This document shows positions 10,401-21,903 of a stretch of DNA of 64,000 nucleotides, in pieces. Made by a program: the position numbers and the translations under genes. The number at the start of each line of letters is the position of its first letter. Positions within the stretch are counted from its first letter, which is position 1. The DNA comes from Albugo candida (Eukaryota; Oomycota; Peronosporomycetes; Albuginales; Albuginaceae), in contig CAJNAR010000004.1 in NCBI GenBank assembly GCA_905220665.1, forward strand, positions 496,001 to 560,000, given 5' to 3'. The notes beneath the pieces were generated by a model. The model saw only the letters and a list, made by a program, of their open reading frames with translations, made no database searches and was not told the DNA's origin.

Positions 10401-11864
10401 ATGAAGTGGTCGTTTAAGACCAAGAAAGATGCAAATGGCGCAGTAGAAAGACTCAAGACGCGACTGGTTGCATGTAGAAACGAGAAAGTCTTCGGTGTTG
10501 ACTACTCGCTTAGCTTCGCCGCTGTGATGGACATGTCAAAAATGAAGGTGATGCTGGGACCTGCGTCGATATGGTGTGTACCGGCAAAAAATGGTGATAT
10601 CCCAAATGCTTACATTAAGCTAACAAGGGGGAGCACCTGAAGATATTGATGGATGTACCAAGCGGCATGAAAATTAACGAAGAGCATTTCAAGAGAGTTG
10701 GAGTGACTAAAAAATGTGACGTCGCGCTCGAGCTGAAGAAGAGCCTCTATGGGCCTAAGCAAGCAGGACGACTCTTGAGTCAACTGCTGCAGACAAAACT
10801 TCAAGACGCAGATTCAAATAGTGCATTAGTGATATGTGCCTATACTACAAGCGCGACGGTGATTAGACGATAATAGTGTGTGTCTACGTTGATGACCTTC
10901 TAGTCACAGCGACCACGGTTGAAGGCGTCGATTGGTTTTTTACGGCTATGAAATCGCTTTCGATCAAGAATCTAGGACCAGTTTCAAAATTCCTTGGTAT
11001 TTGAGTGAAGGCGCTCGACACATGCGCGTACGTTCTGGACCAGGAGGAGGCAATTGATGAGCTGCTTCGGGAGCACGGGCTAGTTTTGGCTAATTCTTCA
11101 TTTACACCGATCAGCGATGACTGCTACAATGAAGTTGGATCGAGCAACGTCCTTCTCAAGAAAATTGCAAAGCCTGGGAAACCAACGATCAAGTCGTTTC
11201 AGTACCTTCTTGGTAGCCTACTGTGGGTCACGCGATGTACTCGGCCTGATATCACGTTTGCGGTGCACATGTCAACACGTCAAACACATGAGCCGAAGGA
11301 ACAAGATTGGAAACTGGCAAAGAAAATTTCCCGATACCTCACTGGGAGCAAGGAAATGCGACGAGATGCGCACTGATGCAAAGAACAAAGATGAAGTAAC
11401 TCTGGATTTTCTACAGCGATGCGGACTTCGCCGCAGACAAGAGTGACAGGAAGTCTCTAACTGGTACTATATTGATGCTTAACAGAATGCCCGTAAGTTG
11501 GGCTACGAAGAAACAAAGAGGAGTTTCGCTCTCGACAATGGAAGCCGAGTTTGTAGCAGCGTCAGAAACGGCTCGCGAGCTTCTTGGAGTTTGGGAGATG
11601 CTAATGGAAGCAGGACTGACGCCGATTCTACCCATGCGAATGCACGTAAATAATCACGCCGCTATTCGTCAGATCGAAGGCGAGGTTTCTTCATTGAGGG
11701 CTAAACATATCGAAGTTTGCCTCAAGTTTATTAAGGACTTCGTTTATTGGGGCATCCTTGAGCCACGCTACTTCCAGTCCGAAATCATGCTCGTGGACCT
11801 ATTGACCAAGGCAGTAGACAAGTACAAGCTCGCCAAGCTGCGACCGCTAGTGGGTTTACACTAG
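7403..11864 (+). pseudogene. Copia gag-pol remnants
   Basis: A gag-like region spans 7403-8501 in two overlapping frames. The protease signature W-I-L-D-S-G is at about 8713-8730. The GAG-pre-integrase zinc region (H...H...C-x2-C) is at about 9170-9295. The integrase region (about 9350-9950) is full of stops. Reverse transcriptase pieces run from 10250 to 11380 and include W-S-F-K-T-K, L-Y-G-P-K-Q and the catalytic Y-V-D-D at about 10888-10899. RNase H follows at 11472-11864 with S-T-M-E-A-E-F and D-L-L-T-K-A near its end. Multiple stops and frame changes rule out function. The first ATG begins only 5 bp after the LTR, so no normal leader or clear primer-binding site was seen. Confidence 0.88.
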
Positions 11865-11897
11865 CTAAGGTGCCGATGATGCGATCGTGAGGAGGAG

Positions 11898-12164
11898 TGT
11901 TGAAGAAGGGTGTGTTGTTGTCAAGTTACGCTATCGCACGATGCATGTTGGTAACGGTACAGGATTACCGACGTGCGGAGAGACGCGCGACCAGGCGATT
12001 TCTAATGCGCGATTATACGATCAGTATTGCGCGGTATGGAAAACTGTCAAGGTATAGTCGAAGAAAGCAGTAGGCTTAGAGTAGCAAGAGAGTTTGCGAA
12101 CTAAGGACTTCAATATATACGTAGTGTTCATTTCACTTCCGCCAGCACTACGCATTTGCTAACA
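11898..12164 (+). repeat. 3' LTR of Copia element
   Basis: The LTR begins TGTTGAAG right after a GAGGAGGAG polypurine tract and ends GCTAACA. It is followed by the GTTCA duplication at 12165-12169. Confidence 0.88.
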
Positions 12165-12169
12165 GTTCA
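12165..12169 (+). repeat. 5-bp target-site duplication of Copia element (right)
   Basis: GTTCA matches 7138-7142. Confidence 0.85.
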
Positions 12170-13427
12170 TTCCGATCAAACTGTACAAATTCTTGATTTG
12201 CATCGAGTCACGAACAGATAGTGCCCCATAATTGCCGTTCATTATAAAAAGAGATCAAGGAATGATCTCCAGTCAACACACCCGCCGAGCTAGACGTCTA
12301 GTAGATGATACTGGTTCAATGTCTCAGTGTTCAGTAGTACGCAAGGAATGACTTGAGTCGACTCTCTGAATCAATTTTTGATATTCGTGCTGCAGATCGA
12401 TACAGTGGACACTCAAAATTCTCATTTTCCATTTCGTACCATGTAGAATCGCTTTTTCATCCAAGCGGCATTGTCTTCAAATAATGGTTCGGTTGCACCA
12501 ATGAAGGTAGTACCTTCGAGTTGTATATATTGTAGGTTTCGCGCGCATTGGCAACACATTTCAACTGACATTTGAAATGGAAGTGCGGGGAGCAAACCCC
12601 GTGAAAGTCTTTGAGTTGTTTCATCAATTCCCTTCAGCAGTGAGGCAACAAAAAGTCGTTGACGATAAAAAAGCAACGGACCGGATCAGACAGAGGAACT
12701 GGTTATGGTGTGACGTTGGCTTCTGTGTCACTGGGGTACAATCTTCGCTATTCCCATCGTTCTGCAAGAAGCGTGCCAATAAGAAGAAATGGAGTGGTAT
12801 GGTTGATGATTGTCAATTGACGCCAAATCGTAAGTGCATTCGATACTGTGCATGTCGAAGCGCTCACATGGTCTACCTTCCCACTCAAGTTATGCCTCCG
12901 TGCGCATAACGATTACACTTTCGTCAAAATCTTGTCACAGGCTCAAAGATATTACGTATCTATTTGGTTTGCGAGTGAATACATGACGTGTATATCATAT
13001 CGTAACATCAAAATTTTGCACAACCACCTCTCCGGAAGCTATGCGTCTTCAAGCTTTGGTTGAAAGCGAGTGTGTCAAAAGAGCCAGCAAACAAAATCGT
13101 ACAGTACACACCATTTCTAACTTGTAACTTTTTTTAGGCCTTAGCAAACTCACTACTGTCACGCATAAATCATCGCATAACAAAAACAGAGATTTTATAT
13201 GATAGATACAGTCTAACGCTTCAAAACAAAAGGCTTGGATTTTGAATTGGATGATTTTTGGATAATTTATAAGGCTCTGAAAGTTGCCTTGTTTTTTCCC
13301 CTTTTATTCTCTAGATTTAATTAGTATTTCCTATCAAAGCGTAAAATTTGGCCGCCATCAGTGGGCAAATTAGGGTTGAGGGTTGAGGGTTTGAGTACAA
13401 GTGTAGTATATTATCTTTATATTATAC
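12170..13427. other. Spacer, no recognised gene
   Basis: Frames of up to 110 codons on both strands (for example 12577-12909 plus) show no recognisable domain, no signal peptide and no consistent splice sites. A telomere-like run near the right edge is listed separately. Confidence 0.4.
13370..13395 (+). repeat. Short telomere-like G-rich run
   Basis: TTAGGG-TTGAGGG-TTGAGGG-TTTGAG lies next to the 3' end of a decayed DDE transposon. It resembles a degenerate TTTAGGG-type telomere repeat but is only about four units long, so it may equally be part of the transposon end. Confidence 0.4.
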
Positions 13428-15522
13428 TTACAGCTTCATACAGTAGCTACTAAAGCATTGCTGTCTGTGTGAACTGAGTCTGGAAGTCTTCGATGTCATC
13501 GGTACTTTTTCAAAACATATTCCGCGGCTTTCCCGGTTAGATCTTTCCGATACACATCCATATAAAGGAAGCGCTTTCCAGCATGGTGACGGATTGTTGC
13601 GAGCGAAACTGAGGCAAGTGCTTTCGGAACTGTCGCGAACAATCCTTTCTATTTCCTTGCGTATCGTTGTGCTTCTCCCCAAAACGTTTTCTATTAAATT
13701 ATATTCGCAATGAAATTTGGGATAAAATATGATGAGATGGCCCGCCGCGGTGATTGTCTCTTCCAACAAACCTTTTTGAGCTTTAAAGTCTGGCTGGTTC
13801 TGAATAACACTGCGGCCGCAGCAGCTACCTGTGTCACCACATTTACCCCGGCAATGCAGGCGAAGGTTTGTCGTCCAGAGCTTGCGTTCCTGCAGGATGA
13901 TCTTTATGCCCTTTGGTTGTCCGGCCAGAGGATGAACTGCGGGGAAAACCATAGTTTGCGATGTCCCATCTTCAAACATTCCATTCCGCATCACCGGTTG
14001 CTTTCCTCCCAGTCCAAGATTCATCCGTTGAGATACGAGAGCATCTTCTGCAAATGCTGCGTGGCTAGTCGCATTGTCGAAAGCGAAGAGAGCTTTTGCA
14101 TTGGGAAACTGCGCATCGGAAATGGTAATTGCAGCTTCCCGGACTTGCTTAAGAAGGTCTTCCGCAGTCCACCAACCATCATACTTCTCGCCGGGATATG
14201 TGATTATTATGCAGGCCTCTTCTGGAAGATTGCTGTGTTGAAGCTTCTTTTCTTTGCTCAAAGCTAGTCGTTGAATAAGACAGAAAATGTTAACTCTTGA
14301 TCAAAGTAATGAGCAACAAGCTCTAAAATACTAGACTTACCAACATCAGTCATGAATTCGCTGACATGTATCGATCTTCCAGCCTCCTTCTTCTGCAGTT
14401 GACGTTCGCCATCAGGAAGCCACACCTTCTTCTGGCCATCATGGGCAGCAAATGTGCTTTCATGATGCGTCACTAGGATGAGGGCATCTCTGGCAGGCCA
14501 ATCTCCTATTCCATTTCCGTCCCAACAAATTCCGTCATAAATGGCTCATAGATTCTCATTCGTTAAACTGAGTACGATATGTCACGACATCTGCTTGTTC
14601 ATGGCCATCAACGTACATGCCTTTCTTCACCTCTGAATAGCGTAGGCCAAGTAGCTTCATCCAGCGGGTCACAGTGCTGAGGTGGATAGATGGGGTGGGA
14701 TCAGTTTTTAAAATTATTTTCTCGTTGACATGCTTAGTAAAATCCGTTGGTACTATGCAGAATTTATTGTCTCGAAGGTAAAGCTGCACATCTGCAATGA
14801 CATCTTCATCCTCTGATAAATTGATTGTTTTAACAAGCTTTCCCTACTTGCTCTCGGGAATAAAACCAGTTTCAAGATATAAACGTCCCCAGCCACGAAG
14901 CATCTCGGCAAACCAACGCCCTTTTCCATTCGCCGCCGCAATTATTTGCGAGGCAGCAACTCTCTATTTTACAATCACGATAGACCGTTCATGAATAAAA
15001 TAAAATTGCGCTAGAGAATGTGCAAATGAATTAATTATACTTCGCTGCCGCAGCGTATAAGCCTCAAGTATCCTGCAATAGAGGCATGACGCGGCGGCAT
15101 AATTCCCTCCTGTGATTCATTTTGTTTTCCCAGTTTCACAGCGCTCTTTGAAGATTGTTGTGAGCGCAAAGAGATCTTTTATCTATCGAGTCCTCGCTTT
15201 CAGAGTCTATAGGCTGATGTGTGGCTTTCGCCTTTAATTATGTCTCTAGCTTTCTTGAACCAATAGCTGCTTTTTCCTACGCTGCTCTTTTGCGCCGCTT
15301 CGTTCTATCGGAATCTCCAAGATACCGACAAGGCCGTTTACAAGCAGACTCAATACTCACAATAGTTTGCTCTTTCTCAAAATCCTCGAATTCAACTTCT
15401 AAATCCGCCTTTAAATCGCTCCTATTTTCGATAATTTAACTTGATATATTTCCGCCTTTTTTCGTCTCATAAGCAGCCCGCATAGCTTTCATGTGACGTT
15501 GCTGTTTTGATGTTCGAGGCAT
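13428..15522 (-). pseudogene. Decayed DDE-superfamily transposase of a type common in fungi
   Basis: On the minus strand an N-terminal piece starts at ATG 15522 (MPRTSKQQRHMKAM). It is followed by broken frames with K-K-G-M-Y-V-D-G-H-E (about 14610) and H-H-E-S-T-F-A-A-H-D-G (about 14460). The C-terminal 278 codons (14261-13428) have Y-P-G-E-K-Y-D-G-W-W, F-A-F-D-N-A-T-S-H, G-G-K-Q-P-V-M-R-N-G and F-Y-P-K-F-H-C-E-Y-N-L-I-E-N. The set matches a transposase family widespread in basidiomycete and other fungal genomes, as I recognise it. The family usually has H-D-E-S at the first catalytic Asp; here it reads H-H-E-S. Stops and frame changes show decay. No clean terminal inverted repeats or target duplication were found. 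Confidence 0.75.
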
Positions 15523-16161
15523 GCTGCTTAGATCAATGGGCTGGCAGAAAAAAAAAGAATGTGTTTTGTTGTCAAATGAGCAGGATGGTTGGTATCAAGA
15601 TTAAATGTGATTGGACAAAAAGCTGTTGGAATGGTATTGGGGGGGTTGAATTTACGCCAATTATATTCGTTGACGGTTTATGTTTGATGATTCATCAATT
15701 TTGGCCGCAAAAAATAATAATTACAGGTTATAGATGACTTGCACTATAGCACCGATATCAAAGATCCCATAGACAACCATGTTTCATTTCCCAATTTGTG
15801 TACTTTGGAAAATTCTTCGCATAAAGAGAATAGCTAGTCGACTCAAGTCGTTCCTACGACTCTGGTTCGTTTAGAGATGTGCATGGTGCTACGACTCCCA
15901 CGCGTCCCTTGTGAAAAAAGCTGAGTACTTGATTCAAATCATGATCCATATCAGCAATTCTCTTTATCCATAGAATTATATACTCATAAGTCTAAAGTTG
16001 CGTTTCAGAAGCATGCTGTCCGCATTGAAAAGGTTTGCGCTGTGGTAAAACGCCGAAACGTTACTTGACTTCTCTCACACTTGCAAATTATAGCGATCGG
16101 ACTGGAAATATCAAATTTTTAGTATCATTATGTTGGCACAGAAGCACAAGAAGCGTTAATA
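15523..16161. other. Spacer, nothing recognised
   Basis: The stretch includes a G-run at 15640-15646 and no frame with recognisable domains. The upstream border of the DDE transposon probably lies in its first 200 bp. Confidence 0.35.
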
Positions 16162-16867
16162 TTATACACACGAGATAGTTGCAATAACGTAAAAAAGTGT
16201 TTCATTATCAACTCCCAGCAGATACAATAGAGCCTTTGTCAAATCACAGAAGTCAAAAGCTTCGCCTGATGACGCGATCGAGCCGGATGACATTTCAAAC
16301 GATTTTCTCTCCAAAAGCAAATCGCAATGCAAATTGAATGTATTATCAACTGAGAGAAGCTTTAGTATCGGTAAGATCAAATATTAGGAGCAATTCCGGC
16401 TTAGCCAAGAACGCTATTGTTTCAACCCACTCGTGATATACACATCTTGATGAATCACAAGCTACCATTGATTTCGAGCATTTACTGTTCGTGTATCATT
16501 TTAATCATTTCACATTATGAACATTGTATTGATCGTACGTATAAAATACGATCTTGACATCCATTTACAAAATTCAATTCTACGTTCCGAAGTTGCTTTG
16601 TAGGAAGCTCTGGAATCGGCCAGACTAGGATATTATCATGCATATTAATATTCAGTGTTAGCTTAGCGTGGAGGGAGCTGGTAGATGGCAGCTGATATCT
16701 GGTACAAGAATCTTGCAATTTGTGATCTGAAAAAAAATAACAGGACCAATATTCCTTCCTGTCTACCTGGTAACAAGTCAGGAAATATTGATGATAAGCA
16801 GCCATACCTCTGATGCGATATCGCCGACAAATTCTTCACAGAAGGTATATATAGTTCGTGCATCCAT
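16162..16867 (-). CDS. Candidate small multi-exon gene, product unknown
   Basis: An ATG at 16867 opens M-D-A-R-T-I-Y-T-F-C-E-E-F and runs into a plausible donor (GTATGG) after about 20 codons. Possible acceptors end in TTACCAG or in a pyrimidine-rich TTTTTTTTCAG. Further minus frames at about 16515-16765 and 16162-16380 could be later exons, but the exact structure could not be closed. No domain is recognised. Its start would lie only 45 bp from the start of the divergent GBP gene, suggesting a shared bidirectional promoter if both are real. Confidence 0.3.
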
Positions 16868-16912
16868 AGAAGTGTGACACATTAATTCAGTGCTAAGGCT
16901 TACGATTGTCGA

Positions 16913-19607
16913 ATGTCGGAAATGCGTGAGCCGATTTGTTTGATTCGATGCATAGGTGAAGAGTTACTAGTCGAAGAAGATACTTTACAGTAAGGCATTA
17001 ACAATCTCAATCACCTATATGCTTATGTTACTTTTGCATCGGTGCTATAGATCACTCGCAACGCTGAACGAACCGATTGCGGTCATATGCCTTGCCGGCC
17101 AGTATAGGTACAGAATTAAATTTCACTTTTGTGCCAGTCCAAAATTTTTATTGTCCACTCGTAGGACGGGCAAAAGCTTTTTTCTGAACCAATTAGCAAG
17201 AATGAATTCAACGGAGTCAGTTTCGGAAAACCTTGCAGACAAGACAGACGGTTTTCGAGTGGGATCGACGACTGAGTCTTGCACACGCGGTGTATGGATA
17301 TGGGATCCAGTTCCATCTGTCAGGAATGGAAAAGGAGAACGAGTCATATTTATGGATACAGAGGGCTTGGCAGCAACGGACAATGACGAAACCTTTGATG
17401 CCAAGATCTTTTCACTTGGGCTGCTGTTGAGCTCTTTATTTATATTCAATACTATGGGGGTCATTGACGAAACAGCTATTGATCGACTTTTCCTTGTCTC
17501 TGAACTTACCAAACATGTTTGTGTAAGTACTACGGACAATGATATTTCAGGCAACAATCGAACACTCAGCAATGAGACCATTAGAGAGGAAGAAACCACA
17601 CTTATGGAGCCGATTGACTTGGCCCCCCATTTTCCTCCATTTGTATGGTTACTTCGTGATTTTGTCCTAGAGCTGAAACGTAAGGACGGCAGCGAGATGA
17701 CACCGAATGAATATCTAGAAAAACAGCTAGAGCTGAAACCAGGCGATTCACACCGAATCCAAGAGCGAAACAACATCCGAAGTAACATTCAGGCTTTATT
17801 TTTGAGGCGAGAATGCTTCACTTTGATCCGACCCGTGCTCGATGAAGTGAAGCTTCGGCTTGCTAGTAGCCTCTCCGAGGCCGAGCTTCGTCCTGAATTT
17901 GTCAAACAAATGAATCACATCAAGTCTCATCTTCTGAGCGCTGTGGCACCGAAACAGCTTTATGGAGAAGTTATGAACGGAAAAAAGCTCGCTCTTCTAG
18001 TAAGGTGCTATGTGAATACCATGAATGGAGGCTCCATACCAGATATTAAAGCAGCTTGGCAGTACGTGGCTGAAGCATCCTGTCAAGCAGCACTGATCGA
18101 GGCGACAAACTGCTATGAGTTGATGATGTCACAAGTTGTTGATACAGACCAGTCTGAACTAGAGGCTGGATTTATCTGCTCTCAACAAGAATTTGAGACC
18201 GTACATCGTGAAGCTCAAGAGAAAGCCCTTGAAATTTACAAGCTACATTCTGTTGAAGGGACAATGCGTCGAGCTCACTTTCAAAAGCTGAAACAACATA
18301 TACAAAAGCAGAAAAGTATGTTAATGACCACACTTCAACATCGCTCTAATGAAGTCTGTATGGAAAAACTCACCAGCTTAAAATCTTCAGTCCTCGAGAT
18401 TTTTTTGAAAAATGCTAAATGGACCTCAATACTTTCGGACGTTGAGTCTCACGAGGATGGATCCCAGCATAGTCTTCTTGCCGGGCTTCTAGATTTTATT
18501 GAAGGTTCTTACAACGCTGAAGCACTGGGTCCAGCGAAAAAACATGCATTTAATCAGTTTATGAGGCACGATTTCATTGCTTTTTGTCAGAAACTCTTAT
18601 GTGCGTGTCTTGAACAAGCTCGGAGTTCGATTTCCGAGGAGAAAACAAACCGAATGATGCTGCAGGAGACTCACGAGAAAAAAGAGTACGAGTTTAAATA
18701 TCTGCTACACGAGAAAGAACTAGAGATTCGACATCATATCGACACCGAAGAACAAATCAAAGAGAATGTTACTTTACATATCGAAAAGATCAAAGCACTT
18801 GAAGTCAAACTACACAATTACAAAGAGAAGGCGGCTCAGGACGAGGATAAACGACGAAGGTTGAAAATTGAACTAGAGCAAGCACAATCTAGACAGTTGG
18901 AAATGGAAAAAGAGGTCGAAAAGCTACAGCTTCACTTGGAACACAAAATTGCCACCTTGGTGGAATGCGGAAATGAATTTCGAATCTTTAAAGAATCGAC
19001 AGCAAAAGAAAAAGAAGATACGAGGATAGCATATGAGCAATCGAAAGAGGCCTGGATTAAAAAAGTTGCAGAGCAAGATGTAAATATTGCATCAACAGCC
19101 AATACAATCCAGGAACTTCAAGCCACAATTCTTGATTACGATCTCGAAGCCACGTCCTTGCGAGCATTGATTGGAGCAAAGGACAAAGAGATTGCTGATA
19201 TGAAAAAGCAACTTGATTCAATCAATGTCGAGCGCGCCGGCTTGAAGGGTACAATCTCAAATTTAGAAAGCAACGTTGAAGCGTGCTCGATTCGAGTGTT
19301 GATTTTGAATGATCAACTGAACGCAACACGTCAAGACCTATCGGCCTCAAGAGAGCAATTCGAGCATCAAATCACTCAAGTACAGCACGAACAACAAGTT
19401 CAAGACACGCTGCAGCGGTGCATCAGTGAAGTCGTATGTCATTCATTTGCAGAAAAACTGCGCGTGTTGCATGAGGAGCGCACCGGCCTGCAACAGCAGC
19501 TAGGTGAATTACTCTTGAAAGTGACGTCACTTCCCGATTTTTACCAGCGTCATATTTTTTGCTCTACCGATCCAGCACCCGACTTTTTCGATGCACTAAC
19601 GTCTTAA
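16913..19607 (+). CDS. Guanylate-binding protein-like large GTPase, 858 aa
   Basis: Three exons are inferred: 16913-16989, 17051-17107 and 17165-19607, with phases that close. The ATG at 16913 gives M-S-E-M-R-E-P-I-C-L-I, the usual start of GBP G-domains. Splicing restores the P-loop G-Q-Y-R-T-G-K-S at residues 42-49, whose codons straddle intron 2. Also present are D-T-E-G (109-112), the I-F-N-T-M-G...I-D-E block (about 138-147) and W-L-L-R-D-F (206-211), the R-D guanine-recognition motif of GBPs. The C-terminal half (about 400-850) is alpha-helical and rich in heptad-like E/K/L, consistent with the GBP helical domain and a long coiled coil. Known: the family is dynamin-like, hydrolyses GTP and remodels membranes; its role in oomycetes is not established. 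Intron 2 is 57 bp without stops, so unspliced RNA stays in frame but breaks the P-loop. Confidence 0.88.
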
Positions 19608-20012
19608 TATTTGTACAATTTGTCGATTCACGGCGAAGCGAATGTTGGTTTGCCGACACATGTCGTCGAAAACAATGTCAGCTGACCATTGAACAGGTCC
19701 ATACCAGCAGGGTGGTGCACGGGTTTTATTCTTACTTCTGCGCAATATTCCGACTCGAATCATATTCTGTCCAAGTGGTCTAAGCGTCAACCGCATAGAA
19801 CATGTGCTGATCAGATCTTTCTTTTTCAAGTTGAGCTGTATGGCTGCAACATCGGCTCATCTTGATGGCACAAGTTTTGTCAGACGCATCCGAAAATCAT
19901 TTGTTGTTGCCTGATCACTACACTATACTGCTTGTCAACAGAGCGAGGAGATTCCATCGGTTTGTGAAAGCGTCGCAGGACTTTCAATCATAGTTCTTGG
20001 GCTCTATTCTTT
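19608..20012. other. Convergent 3' spacer between GBP and ORC4 genes
   Basis: About 400 bp lie between the two stop codons. Short frames here have no recognisable content. Confidence 0.5.
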
Positions 20013-21663
20013 TTAATCGCAGTCATCTGGATTCAGCGCCCATTCCCGAGTTCGCGTCGAGCAACTGACACTTCCTGTACGAATCTGATCAAGCAAGATT
20101 GATGAAGAGAAATTCAAGTACATTGCACGATATCTTCGAGGGAGGTCGCTCGGTGTTGCAATCTTGGCGCGGTTGAGTCCAAAGGCATCGCCAGCGTCAC
20201 GAACTAACTGTAATTGTTGCAAATATTCACAGACGGTCTGTACCTCTCCTCGTGTAAGCATTTGCTTTATGATATCATGCTTTCGATGAAACTGCCGCCA
20301 TTTCATGTACACCATCTCAAGTGTAAAATATTCTTGCCCGGTTCTATTCAGATTGGCCATTGTTACAAGTATAGCGATACTCGCATCCGTCAAGCCTTGA
20401 AAGATCGAAAGTTGGTAATCTACAGCGAATTGATCCTTGACTTGCTCAAAGATTTTGGTTGATAGAAAATGCTGATCCTCATTTTCGAAAGTTGGTGCTT
20501 GCAACTCACTTATAGCAAGCAACGCTAGCTGCAAGAAATAACCCGCAGTTTCTCCAGCATCGTACTCAAATTGTATCAGCTCACGGAAAGACTTCGTTTT
20601 GTTGACGAGAACACTGAGCCGATTCTGATATTCCTCGAGATAGCTGTCGGGTGGCCACATGGAATTGATTTTCTCATATGACTTCAGACTCTCGGCTACC
20701 TCGCCTTCATAAGATGCAAGCACAGTTTTATCCAGCGTCAATGATTGTTCGAAAAATGCAAGGACTTGACTGAACTTGGGACGTGGTACTATAATCTGTA
20801 TGTTGGAGAATCTAAATTGCGTATTAAGGGAGATGAAAGATCAAGCATTCGTCACACATTTTGGTGGTAAATTACCTCGATTGTACTCGCATCTCTAGTA
20901 GTTGTAGCATGTTGGAATGCTCCGCAACACCGAGAAGGCCAATACGCACATCCCTGGTCTGCACGATGCCAGTCAACCTTATATACTCAAAATTCTTCGC
21001 AAGTACACAACGACCTACCTGGGCCCAGTCTACCAAATTGTACAAGAGTAGCTGTTTTTTTGAAGTCGCAAACTGCTCCATTTCGTCAATTATAATGATA
21101 ACAGTCTCTTTTTTTTCTGCTTTCTTTTGTAAGATTTGCTTAAGGTAATCGTAGATTTTGACGTATGCAATCATATGCTATTTCAATTGGTAAATGCATG
21201 TAGATAATTTAGTTTAGCACATCAAAAAATTGATGCGTAGGTGAGGATTGCGTACACCGTGTTGCTTCAAGTCCGGAACCAGCTGAAGAAGTAAGTCTTT
21301 GAATGTTTCTGTTTCCGTTTGTAGATGCATTCCATTCAAATAAACCTTGCAGTACTCACCATGTGATCTCTCAAAGTGTTTGAGCGATTGCGTGAGAATG
21401 CAGCGTTTGGTGTGTTTGCACGATCCAATCAGTATACCTGACTGATTCTCTCCATCAGTAAATGTTCGTGTGAATAAATCTAGCACTGCTTTCATGCAAT
21501 GTTCGACTCCAATTATCTGGAAAGAGGCTTCTTCGTCACGTATACGCCTTCGAAGACTATTTTGACAAAATTGCAATTGGGCTTCAATTATCATTCTGAC
21601 TGATGTTTGGCATAGTATCTGAAATTCTATTTCAGTTATGCGGACCGATTGATTTACAGCCAT
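20013..21663 (-). CDS. ORC4: Origin recognition complex subunit 4, 502 aa
   Basis: Three exons are inferred: 21663-21256, 21177-20876 and 20811-20013 (introns 78 and 64 bp, phases close). ORC4 is an AAA+ subunit of the complex that marks replication origins and loads MCM helicase. Exon 2 has Walker B I-I-I-I-D-E-M-E-Q-F, then L-L-Y-N-L-V-D-W-A-Q and L-L-E-M-R-V-Q-S-R; exon 3 continues F-S, giving the R-V-x-S-R-F-S of ORC4 sensor 2. The C-terminal part (E-M-V-Y-M-K-W...Y-L-Q-Q-L-Q-L) matches the ORC4 winged-helix region. Oddity: the Walker A position reads G-S-C-K-H-T-K-R, keeping the lysine but replacing the preceding Gly by Thr and the following Ser/Thr by Arg. Length is slightly above the human protein's roughly 436 residues. 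Confidence 0.88.
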
Positions 21664-21903
21664 CTAAGTCGTGCCTTCCGTACTCTACTGAAGACATCAA
21701 CCTCGTTCTGTTGCTATTGAGTCAATCGAAATTCTATAAATTGGGTGGCGGGGTATGATTTGAAATGCGTCAACACAGCCCGTTCGTCTGCTTGGACACA
21801 GCGGAGTCTTATGTAGCTTCCCACCTCAGGGCCGCTATTCTGAAAATTCAAAAGGATCCGAAGCAGCACTAGGGACAGCAGATTCCATCTATGAGTAATA
21901 AGG

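Larger units (their letters stand above)
7143..12164 (+). mobile_element. Ty1/Copia LTR retrotransposon, complete but inactive
   Basis: The element is about 5.0 kb with two LTRs and an exact 5-bp target duplication. A purine-rich tract (GAGGAGGAG) lies immediately before the 3' LTR. The internal order gag, protease, integrase, reverse transcriptase, RNase H is diagnostic for Copia. All coding parts are interrupted, so it is a fossil copy. It sits between a signal-peptide-bearing frame (6904-7065) and gene-poor DNA. Confidence 0.92.

Noticed and set aside
17019..17050. GBP start at 17019
   Set aside because: This ATG lies inside intron 1. The upstream exon 16913-16989 gives the conserved GBP N-terminus and closes in phase.
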